Origin: Stieleria magnilauensis
GTDB taxonomy: Bacteria > Planctomycetota > Planctomycetia > Pirellulales > Pirellulaceae
Length of the DNA: 64,000 nt
Reading direction: 5' to 3'
Assembly: GCA_007753675.1 (NCBI GenBank)
Contig: CP036432.1
Location: 4,004,394 to 4,068,393, forward strand
Positions 10,618-20,328 of the stretch are shown here, piece by piece. Numbering within the stretch: the first letter of the stretch is position 1; each line of letters begins with the position of its first letter. A program made the translations under genes and the position numbers. The notes below the pieces were generated by a model. The model worked only from the letters and a program-made list of their open reading frames with translations, searched no databases and had not been told where the DNA came from.

Positions 10618-10681
10618 GCGGGGCCCGTGTTCACACTTCGATGAACCCTCGCTTCGCTCTACCCCCTACGCATCAAGCGGA

Positions 10682-10717
10682 CCTTGGGCGATGCCCAAGG
10701 CTATGGATGTAAACGGC
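10682..10717. terminator. Perfect hairpins between convergent genes
   Basis: CCTTGGGC-GAT-GCCCAAGG forms a perfect 8-bp stem at 10682-10700. A second small dyad (CGGCC..GGCCG) follows within about 20 bases. Both lie in the 187-bp gap between the convergent sulfatase and FG-GAP/sialidase genes. No long T-run follows, so a bidirectional terminator role is only probable. Confidence 0.4.
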
Positions 10718-10804
10718 CGTTGGCCGAAGCCATTCACTCAGAATAGATCTGACATGCAAAAGATGTGTAAACACCATCGTCCAGGGCGAAGGTGACCCAA
10801 GGAA

Positions 10805-13786
10805 TCACTTCTCCTCGACCAACTTGCTCGGATCGATGACGACGTGTTTGACCTTTTGCCGTTTCCAGGTGTAGGTCGCATGGACCAGACCGTCGTCGGT
10901 CTGGATGATCGCCGGGTAACTGAATTCGGCGCCCTTTTCTTGTTCCAGCGTCCCGACACGTGTCCAGTGATCGCCGTCTTCGGAAATCGCCAGGTTCAAC
11001 ATCCCGCGTCGTCCCCAACCGCTGCTTCCGCTGCCCAGATGGTTGTAGATCAGCAAGTGACGGCCGTCGGCTAACGAAACGACTTCGATGCCCGAGTTGG
11101 GGTTCGGCAGGTCGATGGCTTTCAGAGCCGACCAAGTGGTTCCGCCGTCGCTGGAGCGAGTGCTGACGATCACGCCTTCTTTGCTTCGGCACAAGGCTTG
11201 AAGCGTGCCGTCGGCATGTTGCAGCAGGGTCGGTTGAATCGCGTTGAATTTGGACGCGTCGTTGATCGGCCCGATTCGGTTCCACGTCCCGGCGGGCTGA
11301 CCACCGAGCAGATCGACTTTCTCGAAATGCACTCGCCAACCGTCATATTCGGTCGACGATCCACACAACAGACGCCCGTCACCGGTCAGGATTGGTTTGC
11401 ACCGCACCGGACCGTCGATGCCTTCGGGCAATCGGACGCGATCACGGAACGTTCGCCCGCGGTCATAGCCGACCATCATCTCGCCCCACCAGCTCTGCGG
11501 GTCGGGGCCGACCTTGAAAAACAATAGCGTCGGGGCGTCGCCGGGTGGTTGAAACAGCACCGGATTCCAGCACGGATGACGCAAGCCATCATGCTGGACA
11601 CCGGTCGCCACTTGCGAAGGCGACGACCAGCGGCTTCCATCGTGATAGCTGGTCCAGATCCCGACGTCCTTGTGCTTCTCTTTCGTTCCACCAAACCAGG
11701 CCGCGACCAATCCACGACTGGTCTGACAAATCGTCGATGCGTGGCATTCCTTCGTCGGCAATTTGTTGTAGATGAACTCTTCGCTCACCAAACCGGGCAT
11801 GCGTGGCTCCTCCGCTTCAGCGACGATGTCCGCGGCGACCTGCTCGTCGGAATACTCAATGCAGTCGTCGTGGGCGATGTAGTAGATCCGACCGTTTTCC
11901 GCACCGACCATCAAGTCCGGCTTGCCGTCGTGATTCAAATCGCAAGCCGACGGGCTGGAGGTGTGTCCGGCGACGTTACGGCGGGCCAGATTGCCGATCC
12001 GCTTCAGGACAATCTTGCCGTCGACCGTGTCACAATTGCGATACCAGATCGCGTTCTCGGAATTGACCAACACGTCCAACCGCTTGTCGCCGTCCCAATC
12101 GACCACGGCAAGCTTGTAGCGACCGGATCCGCCGCACGATTTCTCGTTCAATCGAATCGGTTGCAACTGTTCATCGACAAACACCCGTTGCGCCTCGCCG
12201 GCGTCGGATCGCAGCGTCAAATAGCCTTCTTGATCCAGCATCACGAGGTCCAGTTTCTCGTCGGCATCAAAATCGATGACCAACGGTGTCGTCCGCCACT
12301 GGGTGAGCGCCGATTGGCTCTTGGTTCGCCACCAGTACCACGCCGGCGGAGCCTCCGTGGGCGTTCCCGCGGTCTCCGCTTCGACCATCACGCCGCCGTC
12401 GTTTCGCAACCACTGAACGCGGGAAAGGATGGAGTTGTAAACGATGTCGGGATCACCATCGTCATCCACATCGGCGACCGAAAGCGTCGTGTAGCCCCAC
12501 TTCGCTTCACAGGGTCCCTGAATCGAACCACTGGGCCCGGCCATCACGCGAAACGGCGCGCTGGTTCGTCCATCGGCCGATTGCACTTCCACCAGCGAGG
12601 GTGCCGACCACTTCGGCATCCCGTTGCTGCCGGCGCCCAGGTTTTCAAAGTAAGCGATGTTGCCGGCGGTATTCCCACACAAAATGTCTTCATCGCCATC
12701 GTCGTCCCAATCGTAGGCAAAGGGCGTGGCGAGCGCACCGAATTTCAACGTGTCGGCCTGCTGCCGGAAATAACGCGGCGCGAGAAAGACCGGTTGACGT
12801 TCTCGCAGCTTGCCGGTGTTCTCGATCAACGCCACGCGACCGTCTTCGTCACCGACGATCAAGTCCATGTCGCCGTCGCCGTCCCAGTCCATCGCCTTGG
12901 GGGTGATCATTTGCAAATGCATCACCAACGGCTGCCCCAGGTTGTCATTGAGTTTGACGCCGGCAGCGTAAACCGGCCCGGTGCGCGATCCGATATTTTC
13001 GAAATACGTGAACCCGTCCAAGAACTCGCCGCACAACAGATCCAAGTCCCCGTCGCCATCAAAGTCCGCGAAGTTCGGCGACGGCCAGCCGTAGACATCG
13101 ATGTCGCCACCGGCCGCGGTGAGACGTTGGGGAGTCGAGGAGTAACTCGGTTGCTCGTCCGACCCTTCGTTGTCGATGATGTAAACGTTTCCATGCAGCG
13201 GACCGTTTCGCCATCGCCCGGCCGCGTCATAGGCGTGGTCCCAACCGTAGTCCGTCCAGTCTCCCGTGCCGACGGCGATGTCTTGATCGCCGTCACCATC
13301 AAAATCGACGTAACGCCACATGTTGCCACGCACACGATTGGCATGGACGTTGGACTTGGGGTAGATCTTTTCAGGTTTGTCAAAATCGAACGCGCCGGTC
13401 GATGCGTCCCGCGGAAATTCGCTCCCCGGTTGCAAAATCCTTGGCTGCCCATCGACATAACTGACCTGCAAGTTGTGACCGGCCTTGCCGAGTCGAACGC
13501 CGGGTTTGAACACCGGCATCTTGATGCTCGGATCCTGGGTCGGGTTCTCAAAGTAATAGACGCCTCCGGACGGCTTGTCCGGACAGGCAACCAGCAGATC
13601 GATGTCGCCGTCGCCGTCGTAATCCATCGGCATCGGCCAGGCCCAAAGCCCGACTCCCAGATCGACTTCCAATCCGGGGTTGTTGTACTCGAGCGGTTGA
13701 AGCTTCCAATCCGGATCGGCGGCGTGCAGGGAACCGGTGACCAGGACGAGTCCCAGAAGCAGTAGAGGGTGGAGGTGGCGATTCAT
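10805..13786 (-). CDS. FG-GAP/VCBS repeat protein fused to sialidase-family propeller
   Basis: This 993-residue secreted protein starts at the ATG at 13786, just before a signal peptide (LHPLLLLGLVLVTGSLHA|A). Residues ~25-640 hold about nine FG-GAP/VCBS calcium-binding blades of the type DYDGDGDIDLL, DWDGDGDMDLIVGD and DLNHDGKPDLMVG. From about 665 to the end is a BNR_2/sialidase-family propeller. It has CHASTI and AAWFGG near its start, NPVLF, a CKPIL strand, and three Asp boxes (YDRGRTF, SSDGGTTW, SEDGDHW). The family includes exo-alpha-sialidases but also other glycosidases, so the cleaved sugar is uncertain. It is the last gene of the minus-strand sulfatase/symporter/lyase locus, 193 bp downstream of the preceding sulfatase. 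Confidence 0.88.
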   Translation of the reverse strand: MNRHLHPLLLLGLVLVTGSLHAADPDWKLQPLEYNNPGLEVDLGVGLWAWPMPMDYDGDGDIDLLVACPDKPSGGVYYFENPTQDPSIKMPVFKPGVRLGKAGHNLQVSYVDGQPRILQPGSEFPRDASTGAFDFDKPEKIYPKSNVHANRVRGNMWRYVDFDGDGDQDIAVGTGDWTDYGWDHAYDAAGRWRNGPLHGNVYIIDNEGSDEQPSYSSTPQRLTAAGGDIDVYGWPSPNFADFDGDGDLDLLCGEFLDGFTYFENIGSRTGPVYAAGVKLNDNLGQPLVMHLQMITPKAMDWDGDGDMDLIVGDEDGRVALIENTGKLRERQPVFLAPRYFRQQADTLKFGALATPFAYDWDDDGDEDILCGNTAGNIAYFENLGAGSNGMPKWSAPSLVEVQSADGRTSAPFRVMAGPSGSIQGPCEAKWGYTTLSVADVDDDGDPDIVYNSILSRVQWLRNDGGVMVEAETAGTPTEAPPAWYWWRTKSQSALTQWRTTPLVIDFDADEKLDLVMLDQEGYLTLRSDAGEAQRVFVDEQLQPIRLNEKSCGGSGRYKLAVVDWDGDKRLDVLVNSENAIWYRNCDTVDGKIVLKRIGNLARRNVAGHTSSPSACDLNHDGKPDLMVGAENGRIYYIAHDDCIEYSDEQVAADIVAEAEEPRMPGLVSEEFIYNKLPTKECHASTICQTSRGLVAAWFGGTKEKHKDVGIWTSYHDGSRWSSPSQVATGVQHDGLRHPCWNPVLFQPPGDAPTLLFFKVGPDPQSWWGEMMVGYDRGRTFRDRVRLPEGIDGPVRCKPILTGDGRLLCGSSTEYDGWRVHFEKVDLLGGQPAGTWNRIGPINDASKFNAIQPTLLQHADGTLQALCRSKEGVIVSTRSSDGGTTWSALKAIDLPNPNSGIEVVSLADGRHLLIYNHLGSGSSGWGRRGMLNLAISEDGDHWTRVGTLEQEKGAEFSYPAIIQTDDGLVHATYTWKRQKVKHVVIDPSKLVEEK

Positions 13787-13895
13787 GGTTTTGTCGTGGG
13801 GATATTGGCAGAACAATGGAAGGCGGGAGGGAGCAAGGAAGGGATAACGATGGGAAGGTTGGGTTGAATGGTTTGGCTGGAGGGAGCGGTGGGAA

Positions 13896-13989
13896 GGCAG
13901 AATGATACGGGGCAGAATGATACGGGGCAGAATGATGAGGTGGGGAGTGATGGCGTGATCGCATGACCGGGCATGGCAATCATTCTGCC
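13896..13989. repeat. 15-bp tandem array of GGCAGAATGAT plus one inverted copy
   Basis: GGCAGAATGAT occurs at 13896, 13911 and 13926, exactly 15 bases apart. An inverted copy (ATCATTCTGCC) at 13979-13989 covers the stop codon of the neighbouring sulfatase. The surrounding DNA (13800-13980) is G-rich and repetitive. The same word forms a second array at 18556-18653 on the other strand. Confidence 0.8.
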
Positions 13990-15473
13990 TCTTTTTGTCC
14001 AGGCGGTGCTGCCATCCGGGCCTGCATGGATTTCAGCTCCATTTGCAACTCACCGCGTAACGCGTGCGCGATCTCGGCAGCCGAATCAGAAAGGTCGTGT
14101 TGTTCTCCGGGGTCGGATGCTAAATCGTACAGCTCGACGCGATCGTCTTCGGCAAACCAGAGCAGTTTGTGCTGATCGCGGCGAAGTGCGGATTGGGGGC
14201 GGGTTTGACTGACACAAAAATCGTCGATGCCGATCGTCTGCTTCGCATTCTTGTACCCGCGTTCGGGATGGTAGTAGGGAAAGTGCCAGATCAGACTGCG
14301 ATCAGTCGGCTGGGATGTCCCTTGCAACACGCCTCGAATCGATTCACCGTCAACGCTGTCGACCGTACCGCCGGCGACGTCAACGAAGGTCGGCAACAAG
14401 TCATAGCCGATCACCGGCGCATCCGACTCACTCGCCGCGTCGATCTCGCCCGGCCATCTGGCGATCATCGGCACGCGAATCCCGCCCTCGTAAAGGTTCC
14501 ATTTCGAACCCCGCAGCGGTGCGTTGGAAACGTATTCGGGATGACCACCGTTATCCGACATGAATACGACCAAGGTCTGATCCGCTTGCCCCGAGGCGTC
14601 CAGGGCATCGAGCATTTGACCGACGTGATGGTCCAGTGTCTGCAAGAACGCGGCGTAGGTGACACGTCGGTCACGATGGGGGATACCTTGCGGGATGACT
14701 CGATCGAATCGGTCGACCAGCCACTTGCATGGCGTTTTGACGGGTGTGTGCACGTAAAACGATGATGCCATCGCGAAAAACGGTCGGTCCCGTTTCTCGA
14801 CCAAATAATCGCAGACTCGGTCGACCATCGAATCCGACGCGTACTCGCCTTCGCGCTCAATGCTCGCCACGGGAGACCGCTTCCACGAATACGGGTGCGT
14901 GCCAAAGTCTTCGACGGCAATTTCAAATCCCTGTGCCGCCGGACCGTGCGTCGGACTCCAGCCGAGGTATCCGCCGTGATGCTGATTGAGGTGCCATTTG
15001 CCGAAGAACGCGGTTTCGTAACCGAGTCCGCTCAAATGCTCGGCGATCGAGGTTTCCTGCAGCGGCAGATTCAAGGTCAACGGCGGTGCTTGCAGCATCG
15101 TCGTCCCCTCGATCTTCTGAAACCCCGGTTGATCCTTGGTGACAAATTCAAACCCCAGCCGAGCCGTCGTCTTGCCCGTCAACAAACTCGCTCGCGATGC
15201 GCTGCAAATCGGCGCCGACGCGTAGCCGTGGGTCAACCGCATGCCTTGCCCAGCCAATCGATCGATGTGGGGCGTCTGGTGCCAGGGGTGCCCGTAGCAT
15301 CCCAGGTCTGCCCAGGCCAGATCGTCAACCAGAATGAACAGAATGTTGGGCTGGTCCGTCAGGTTGGGCCGGTCGGTTGCTTGGGAAAAACAACGCGTCG
15401 ATCCCGTCATCACGACAAACAGAGCCGCCATCGACAGCGGTCCCATTGCAATCTTCAAAATCCATTGCCTCAC
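13980..15473 (-). CDS. Sulfatase (CSASR type), translationally coupled to symporter
   Basis: This 497-residue sulfatase has a formylglycine motif CSASRASLLTG (C90 from the chosen start), preceded by PNILFILVDDLAWADLGCYG. AFFGKWHLNQHHGGYLGWSP and FMSDNGGHPEY complete the active site. The GTG at 15473 is chosen as start because it overlaps the symporter stop as GTGA and follows a GGGAGAG ribosome site; the ATG at 15446 is an alternative. A hydrophobic segment (PLSMAALFVVMTG) near the N-terminus suggests export. The last codons (GCA GAA TGA) lie inside a copy of the GGCAGAATGAT repeat, so the repeat sets the C-terminus. Its natural substrate is unknown; context suggests a sulfated glycan. Confidence 0.9.
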   Translation of the reverse strand: MRQWILKIAMGPLSMAALFVVMTGSTRCFSQATDRPNLTDQPNILFILVDDLAWADLGCYGHPWHQTPHIDRLAGQGMRLTHGYASAPICSASRASLLTGKTTARLGFEFVTKDQPGFQKIEGTTMLQAPPLTLNLPLQETSIAEHLSGLGYETAFFGKWHLNQHHGGYLGWSPTHGPAAQGFEIAVEDFGTHPYSWKRSPVASIEREGEYASDSMVDRVCDYLVEKRDRPFFAMASSFYVHTPVKTPCKWLVDRFDRVIPQGIPHRDRRVTYAAFLQTLDHHVGQMLDALDASGQADQTLVVFMSDNGGHPEYVSNAPLRGSKWNLYEGGIRVPMIARWPGEIDAASESDAPVIGYDLLPTFVDVAGGTVDSVDGESIRGVLQGTSQPTDRSLIWHFPYYHPERGYKNAKQTIGIDDFCVSQTRPQSALRRDQHKLLWFAEDDRVELYDLASDPGEQHDLSDSAAEIAHALRGELQMELKSMQARMAAPPGQKEAE

Positions 15474-17065
15474 TGCACCGCTCTCCCACGAGAAACAACC
15501 AAACCGAGCGTCACCATCACTGCCGGGCCGAACACGATGACCAGAAACGGGTGGAACGGACTGGCGATCGATTCGAACGCCATCGGCCAGTAGGCGGTTT
15601 TTGAGAACGTCATCCAAGCGATCAAGACGACGCCGGCGGCGAGAATCAGAATCGCCGGGCGTTCCCGCAGTCTCGGCGAGGTGGTTCCCAACAAAAACAG
15701 TCCGATGATCGCCGCGCCGAGGACCCCCGACAGCGTCCACCAGATGTCCAACACGCTATTGGTCAACCGCACCAGAATCAACGCCACGATCGTCCCAAGA
15801 GCCCCCCAGACCAACGTCGCCGATCGCAACACGAGCATGCTGGCCTGGTCGCTGGAATCGGGCCGCAACAGCCGCTTGTAAAAGTCGCTCATCACCAACG
15901 TTGCCGAAGAGTTGAGCCCGGTCGACACGGTGCTCATCGCCGCGGCGAACACGGCCGCGATCAGCAACCCCCGCGCTCCCACCGGTAAATTCGCCGCGAT
16001 GAAATGGGGAAAGACGCGATCGCCCAAGTCGGTTTGCGATAACCCGTCGGCCGTGGTTTGCAATTGATCTTGATAATCAGCGGATTCCGGATCGACACCG
16101 GCTTGCATCAGCTTTTGACTCGCCACGATGTTCCGCACCGCGTCCATGTCTTCGGGATGATTTTGATAGTGGGCGTACAATGCCGTTCCGATAAACAGGA
16201 ACAGCGCGCTGACGGGAACGTACAGCAACGCCCCCAACCAAATGCTTTTTGCGGCTTCCCGATCGCTGCTGGAGGCGATGTATCGTTGGACGTAACTCTG
16301 GTCGATGCCAAAGTTCTTGAGGTTTTCGAACAACCCGTAGGCCAACACGATCCACAGGGTCGGCGTGGCCCACTCCGTCACCGATCGACTGCCCAGCGAA
16401 AACTTGCCTTCGGCCGTTGCGACTTCAAACACTTGTCCTGGACCATCGGGCATCCCCATCAACAAGATCACCAACGCCAGCAAGGCACCGCCGAGCAACA
16501 CGAAGGCCTGGATCGCATCGGCCCAGATGACCGCGGTGATGCCGCCGATGAAGGAATACGCCGTCACGATCACGCCGGTCACCAGAATCAGCGTGCGTAT
16601 GTCCCAGCCGAACAGGATCGCCATCGGCAAGGCCATCAAGTACATCACCACGCCGATGCGGGCGACCTGAAACAACAAGTAAAACGCACTGGCAAACAAA
16701 CGGGCCCACAATCCGAACCGGTGTTCCAACAAGGAATACGCGCTGACTTCACCGGACGCCCGGTACATCGGCAAAAAGTACCGCACCGCAATCCAAGCGG
16801 CCGGAGGCAGGGCGAGTGAAAAGGCAAACGCATTCCAATTGTCCACAAACGCCTTTCCGGGCAATGCCAGGTAGCTGATGCTGCTCAGATAGGTCGCGAA
16901 GATCGACATGCCGCACAGCCATCCCGGTAACGACCGCCCGCCCGCGGTGAAGTCGTCGGCCGATTTGTTGCGCCGCCAAAACACCAAACCGATCGCCAGA
17001 ATGCCGACGAAGTAAACGATCAGCACGAACCAGTCGATGCCCGTAAAGAATGTCGCTGCGATCAT
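15470..17065 (-). CDS. Sodium:solute symporter (SSS family)
   Basis: This 531-residue protein has about 13 hydrophobic segments and imports a solute with Na+. SSS hallmarks are visible: the first helix with GIDWFVLIVYFVGILAIG, then DDFTAGGRSLPGWLCG, and an Ala/Ser-rich later region (AAVFAAAMSTVSTGLNSSATL) that matches the Na+-site helix. The ATG at 17065 overlaps the upstream sulfatase stop (TGATG) and has AAGGA five bases upstream; a GTG one codon earlier is possible. The family includes sugar and sialic acid transporters. Placement between two sulfatases and close to a DapA/NanA-type lyase suggests uptake of a glycan-derived sugar or sugar acid, but the sequence alone does not fix the ligand. 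Confidence 0.92.
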   Translation of the reverse strand: MIAATFFTGIDWFVLIVYFVGILAIGLVFWRRNKSADDFTAGGRSLPGWLCGMSIFATYLSSISYLALPGKAFVDNWNAFAFSLALPPAAWIAVRYFLPMYRASGEVSAYSLLEHRFGLWARLFASAFYLLFQVARIGVVMYLMALPMAILFGWDIRTLILVTGVIVTAYSFIGGITAVIWADAIQAFVLLGGALLALVILLMGMPDGPGQVFEVATAEGKFSLGSRSVTEWATPTLWIVLAYGLFENLKNFGIDQSYVQRYIASSSDREAAKSIWLGALLYVPVSALFLFIGTALYAHYQNHPEDMDAVRNIVASQKLMQAGVDPESADYQDQLQTTADGLSQTDLGDRVFPHFIAANLPVGARGLLIAAVFAAAMSTVSTGLNSSATLVMSDFYKRLLRPDSSDQASMLVLRSATLVWGALGTIVALILVRLTNSVLDIWWTLSGVLGAAIIGLFLLGTTSPRLRERPAILILAAGVVLIAWMTFSKTAYWPMAFESIASPFHPFLVIVFGPAVMVTLGLVVSRGRAVQ

Positions 17066-18510
17066 CACTGTCCTTTCGGCTCCCCCGCCATTGAGTTCAA
17101 GACCGCTCGCAACTGCGAAAGATGTTTCTGGTAGTCGCCGTCGTCGGCACGGTTGACCGATTCGGATGGATCCACGTCGTGATCATACAGTTCCACCCCG
17201 ACCAATTCGCCACCCGCCGATGATCCGTCTTCGCTGGAACGCCATTCGGTGTAACGAAAGCGCGGAGTCCGGATGCTGTGGCCCATCGCTTTCATCGATT
17301 TGCCGTAGTAAGACGGACGGGGGTGCTGAGTCAGTGCGGCCGGCTTGACCTGCACGGCGTCACCATCGATCAACGGCCGCAGACTGACGCCTTCGATTCC
17401 ACTCGGTTCGTCCAGACCGCAGAGGTCGGTGATCGTCGGGTAGAGGTCCAGCAATTCCACGATCGCATCGGTCTGCTTCACCGCCACACCCTGCGGCGGC
17501 GCGATGATCAGAGGCACGCGGGCGTCGAGTTCAAAATTGGACGTCTTGCACCACAGCGTGTGATCGCCAAGCTGGAACCCGTGGTCGGACCAGAACACGA
17601 TCAGAGTTCGCTCGGTCAAACCCAAACGATCCAACTCACTGAGCAGCCGACCGACTTGCGCGTCCATGTAGCTGATCGCGGCAAGGTAACCGTGACGCAG
17701 CTCTTGCTCGTCGTCCTTGCTCAACGTCGCCGGTTTGCTTTTGCCCAACAGTTCCTGACTGTTGTGCCAGGCGATTCGCGGCGTCCCGACCGGCCATTGC
17801 GGGCAATCCGGCCCAGTGATCTCGTCACGATCGTACAGATCCCAATACTTCTTGGGCGCATTGAACGGCAAATGCGGCTTCCAAAATCCGACCGCTAAAA
17901 AGAACGGCTGTTGCGACGTCGCGCGTTCCCGCATCGCATCGAGTGCCAGCGTCGTGATCCGCCCATCAAAATAGGCGTCGTCGGGCACGTCACGGCACTC
18001 GCACCGAATCGCTTCGGCGAAGTCGCGAGGAAGCTGCCCTTCAACTTGAGGCACATCGTGTCGGTGGGAATCAAAATGCATCACCGCCGGCACGCTCCAA
18101 GAATCCGGATCGCCGTGAATTTCGGTCGCCCAGTTGTGAAAGATCTTGCCGATGTTCTGGGCGAAATAGCCGTTCTGTTTGAAATACTGCGGCAGCGTCA
18201 CGACGTCGGGAATCGCGTCACGAAAGTGCTTGGTCAAGTTGTACTGGGCCAGCGTGTTCGGCCGCCGACCGGTGAGCAGACTGCTGCGTGAGGGATTGCA
18301 AAGTGCTTGAGCGCAATACGCCCGATCAAACCGAGTGCCCCGCGCGGCCAAACGATCCAGATGCGGCGTCTTGACCAACGGGTGACCATAGCAACCCAGA
18401 TCACAGCGCAAATCATCCGCCGCAATGAACAGCACGTTGGGACGATCAACCGCCGCAGCCTGCGACGTGATCGCCAACGTCAACCAAAAGATGAAAAACG
18501 TTCGAATCAT
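17065..18510 (-). CDS. Iduronate-2-sulfatase-like sulfatase
   Basis: This 481-residue enzyme has a signal peptide (MIRTFFIFWLTLAITSQAAA|V). The formylglycine motif is CNPSRSSLLTGRRP with C71, a form typical of the iduronate-2-sulfatase-like group. ADDLRCDLGCYGHP supplies the metal-binding Asp pair, KIFHNW replaces the usual GKWH block as in that group, and FWSDHGFQLGDH is the second metal site. FFLAVGFWKPHLPF is also characteristic. The stop overlaps the next gene (TGATG), indicating translational coupling with the symporter. The real substrate could be a sulfated uronic acid or another marine sulfated sugar. Confidence 0.92.
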   Translation of the reverse strand: MIRTFFIFWLTLAITSQAAAVDRPNVLFIAADDLRCDLGCYGHPLVKTPHLDRLAARGTRFDRAYCAQALCNPSRSSLLTGRRPNTLAQYNLTKHFRDAIPDVVTLPQYFKQNGYFAQNIGKIFHNWATEIHGDPDSWSVPAVMHFDSHRHDVPQVEGQLPRDFAEAIRCECRDVPDDAYFDGRITTLALDAMRERATSQQPFFLAVGFWKPHLPFNAPKKYWDLYDRDEITGPDCPQWPVGTPRIAWHNSQELLGKSKPATLSKDDEQELRHGYLAAISYMDAQVGRLLSELDRLGLTERTLIVFWSDHGFQLGDHTLWCKTSNFELDARVPLIIAPPQGVAVKQTDAIVELLDLYPTITDLCGLDEPSGIEGVSLRPLIDGDAVQVKPAALTQHPRPSYYGKSMKAMGHSIRTPRFRYTEWRSSEDGSSAGGELVGVELYDHDVDPSESVNRADDGDYQKHLSQLRAVLNSMAGEPKGQ

Positions 18511-18555
18511 TGGGTCTTGGGTACTCAGTACTAAATTTCAAATTTCAAATTTCTC

Positions 18556-18653
18556 ATCATTCTGCCCCATCATTCTGCCACTCATCATTCTGCCACTCAT
18601 CATTCTGCCCCCATCGTCTTGCCCCCATCGTCTTGCCCCCATCGTCTTGCCAC
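18556..18653. repeat. Tandem array of ATCATTCTGCC / ATCGTCTTGCC units
   Basis: Four copies of ATCATTCTGCC start at 18556, 18569, 18584 and 18599. Three copies of the variant ATCGTCTTGCC start at 18613, 18628 and 18643. Spacing is 13-15 bases. The array lies between the lyase stop and the sulfatase start, inside the putative operon. It is the reverse complement of the word repeated at 13896-13936, so the two arrays face opposite ways. Confidence 0.85.
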
Positions 18654-18656
18654 TCT

Positions 18657-19622
18657 TCACTCCGCCTTCCCCAACACCCCGATTTCTCTCAACACTGCCG
18701 CGACTTGTTCGCGTTGCGGTTCGAGGAACCGATTGAAGGGATCGGCGGGCAGGTCTTCGCAAATGCCGATCAGTGAGAGTGCGGATTTGGTGGCTTTGAT
18801 GTGTCGCGACGCGTACTTGCCGATCTCGTAGATCTCTTGGAACTTCAAGATCGTTGCCAGGGCGGCATCGGCTGCTTCCGCGTCATCGGCGACGAGGGCC
18901 TTGTAGCAATCGACAAAGACGCTGGGCATGACATTGGCGCCCCCGTTAACACCGCCATCACCTCCCAGCGCGATCGCCTGGGGCAACAGGGCTTCCGGGC
19001 CGATCAAGACCTGCCAGTCCGCGCGAATTGATTTCAATTGACACAGTTTTTCAAAGTACTCCAGGTCCCCGCTGCTGTCCTTGACGCCGATGATCGAAGG
19101 GATCTCCGACAGTCGTTTCAGCGTCTCGATTTCAAACCAGACCTTCGTCAGTCCCGGCATGTTGTAGAGCATCAACGGCAGGGGAATTTTCGGCGCGATA
19201 CTCTGCACGTAGCGTGTCAGTTCGGTCTGACCGGCGGGAAAATAATAAGGCGTCGTCAGCACCGCGGCGTCGGCACCGCATTGGGCGGCATACTCGGCCA
19301 GGGTTACGGTTTCGACGTACGCAGTGTCGGTCACTCCGACCAGTACCGGCACGCGCCCGCCGACGATGCGAACCGATTCGGCGATCATCTCGCGGCGCAA
19401 CCGGTAACTTAAACTCGGAGCCTCCCCGGTGGTCCCCAAAATGAACACCCCCGCCACGCCGCCGTCGATCACGTGGTCCAACAAACGCTGCAACCCGGCG
19501 CCGTCCAACTCGTCACGTGCCGCCAGCGGTGTGACCAACGGTGGCACGATCCCCTGGAGCGAAATCGGGCTGGAGGCCGAAACCGATTGTCCACTTGCAT
19601 GATCTGTCACGACACTTCCCAT
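18657..19622 (-). CDS. DapA/NanA superfamily (dihydrodipicolinate synthase / N-acetylneuraminate lyase-like) aldolase
   Basis: This 321-residue class I aldolase forms a Schiff base with a keto acid. Visible active-site elements are GTTGEAPS (63-70), catalytic Tyr in LYNMPG (Y153), and the Schiff-base Lys in GVKDSSGDL (K181). [14 protein letters not shown] lies near the C-terminal side of the barrel. The motifs sit between classical DapA and NanA patterns, so neither activity can be assigned. It overlaps the GntR gene by 16 bp and is followed by sulfatases, a symporter and a sialidase-family protein. A catabolic role, cleaving a sugar-derived keto acid, is therefore more likely than lysine synthesis. 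It has no signal peptide and should be cytoplasmic. Confidence 0.88.
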   Translation of the reverse strand: MGSVVTDHASGQSVSASSPISLQGIVPPLVTPLAARDELDGAGLQRLLDHVIDGGVAGVFILGTTGEAPSLSYRLRREMIAESVRIVGGRVPVLVGVTDTAYVETVTLAEYAAQCGADAAVLTTPYYFPAGQTELTRYVQSIAPKIPLPLMLYNMPGLTKVWFEIETLKRLSEIPSIIGVKDSSGDLEYFEKLCQLKSIRADWQVLIGPEALLPQAIALGGDGGVNGGANVMPSVFVDCYKALVADDAEAADAALATILKFQEIYEIGKYASRHIKATKSALSLIGICEDLPADPFNRFLEPQREQVAAVLREIGVLGKAE

Positions 19623-20308
19623 CGATTGGTTTCCCTGGATTCAATTTCTTGCAGCGTCAACTGAAGCCCCGATGCGATGTGACGCTGCATCGCATCGCGG
19701 GCGCGTTCGGGGTCCCTGGATCGGATCCCGTCAAAGATTGCGGCGTGATCGTCGCACGTCGACTCCATGATCGCGGCGTCATAGGCGTGCCGCTCGGCGG
19801 CGAAGACACGGACCAGGGCGTTGAAACTTTCGCTCGACCGGACCATCGTTTGGTTGCCGGTCGCGTCGATGATCAACATATGGAATCCGAGGTCCGCGCG
19901 TTCAAACTCCGCCGTGTCACGCTTACCGGCTTGTCGGTTTTTCGTTTTTGCGACCTTGCCGGCGATCGTCCGCATCCGCCCCAGCGCCCGACCGATCGCG
20001 GCGATCTGAGCCTCGCTGGCGCGTTCGGCGGCTTTGGCTGCCGCGTATGGCTCGATGGCTTCGCGCATTTCGTACAGTTCGACCAACTCGTCGGGATTGA
20101 TCGTGCGAACGACGGCCCCGAGCTGCGGGACCAGTTCGACGAATCCTTCGTTGGCCAACAACCCCATGGCTTCGCGAACCGGCGTGGCGCTGATCCCGAG
20201 TTCCTGTCCGATCGGTCCGTAGCGAATCCGGCTGCCCGGCGCGAACTCACCGGCGATCAGCCGCGAGCGGAGGTTTTGGTAGGCCAGTTGGGCGTGGGTG
20301 GAAGTCAC
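19607..20308 (-). CDS. GntR-family transcriptional regulator (FCD/FadR subgroup)
   Basis: This 233-residue regulator has an N-terminal winged helix at about 8-75 ([20 protein letters not shown], then [17 protein letters not shown]). An all-helical FCD ligand domain follows (about 85-225), including [16 protein letters not shown], a [14 protein letters not shown] segment and a late HIASGL. His and Asp residues in those segments are the usual metal or ligand contacts. It is the first gene of the minus-strand glycan locus and overlaps the lyase gene by 16 bp. A perfect palindrome at 20331-20340 lies 22 bases before its start, consistent with autoregulation. FCD regulators usually respond to sugar acids or keto acids. 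Confidence 0.92.
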   Translation of the reverse strand: MTSTHAQLAYQNLRSRLIAGEFAPGSRIRYGPIGQELGISATPVREAMGLLANEGFVELVPQLGAVVRTINPDELVELYEMREAIEPYAAAKAAERASEAQIAAIGRALGRMRTIAGKVAKTKNRQAGKRDTAEFERADLGFHMLIIDATGNQTMVRSSESFNALVRVFAAERHAYDAAIMESTCDDHAAIFDGIRSRDPERARDAMQRHIASGLQLTLQEIESRETNRWEVS

Positions 20309-20328
20309 GGCGACACTCAGGTTTGTAG

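Noticed and set aside
11549..13765. 738-codon plus-strand open frame
   Set aside because: It is antisense to the FG-GAP/sialidase gene, whose domains and signal peptide are clear; the opposite frame is open only because of GC-rich codon bias.
18556..18653. Possible CRISPR array
   Set aside because: Units are 11-15 bases with 2-4 base gaps, far too short for CRISPR repeats and spacers, and no cas gene is present.
18657..19622. Naming the lyase dapA or nanA outright
   Set aside because: Active-site residues fit the superfamily, but specificity motifs fit neither enzyme well.
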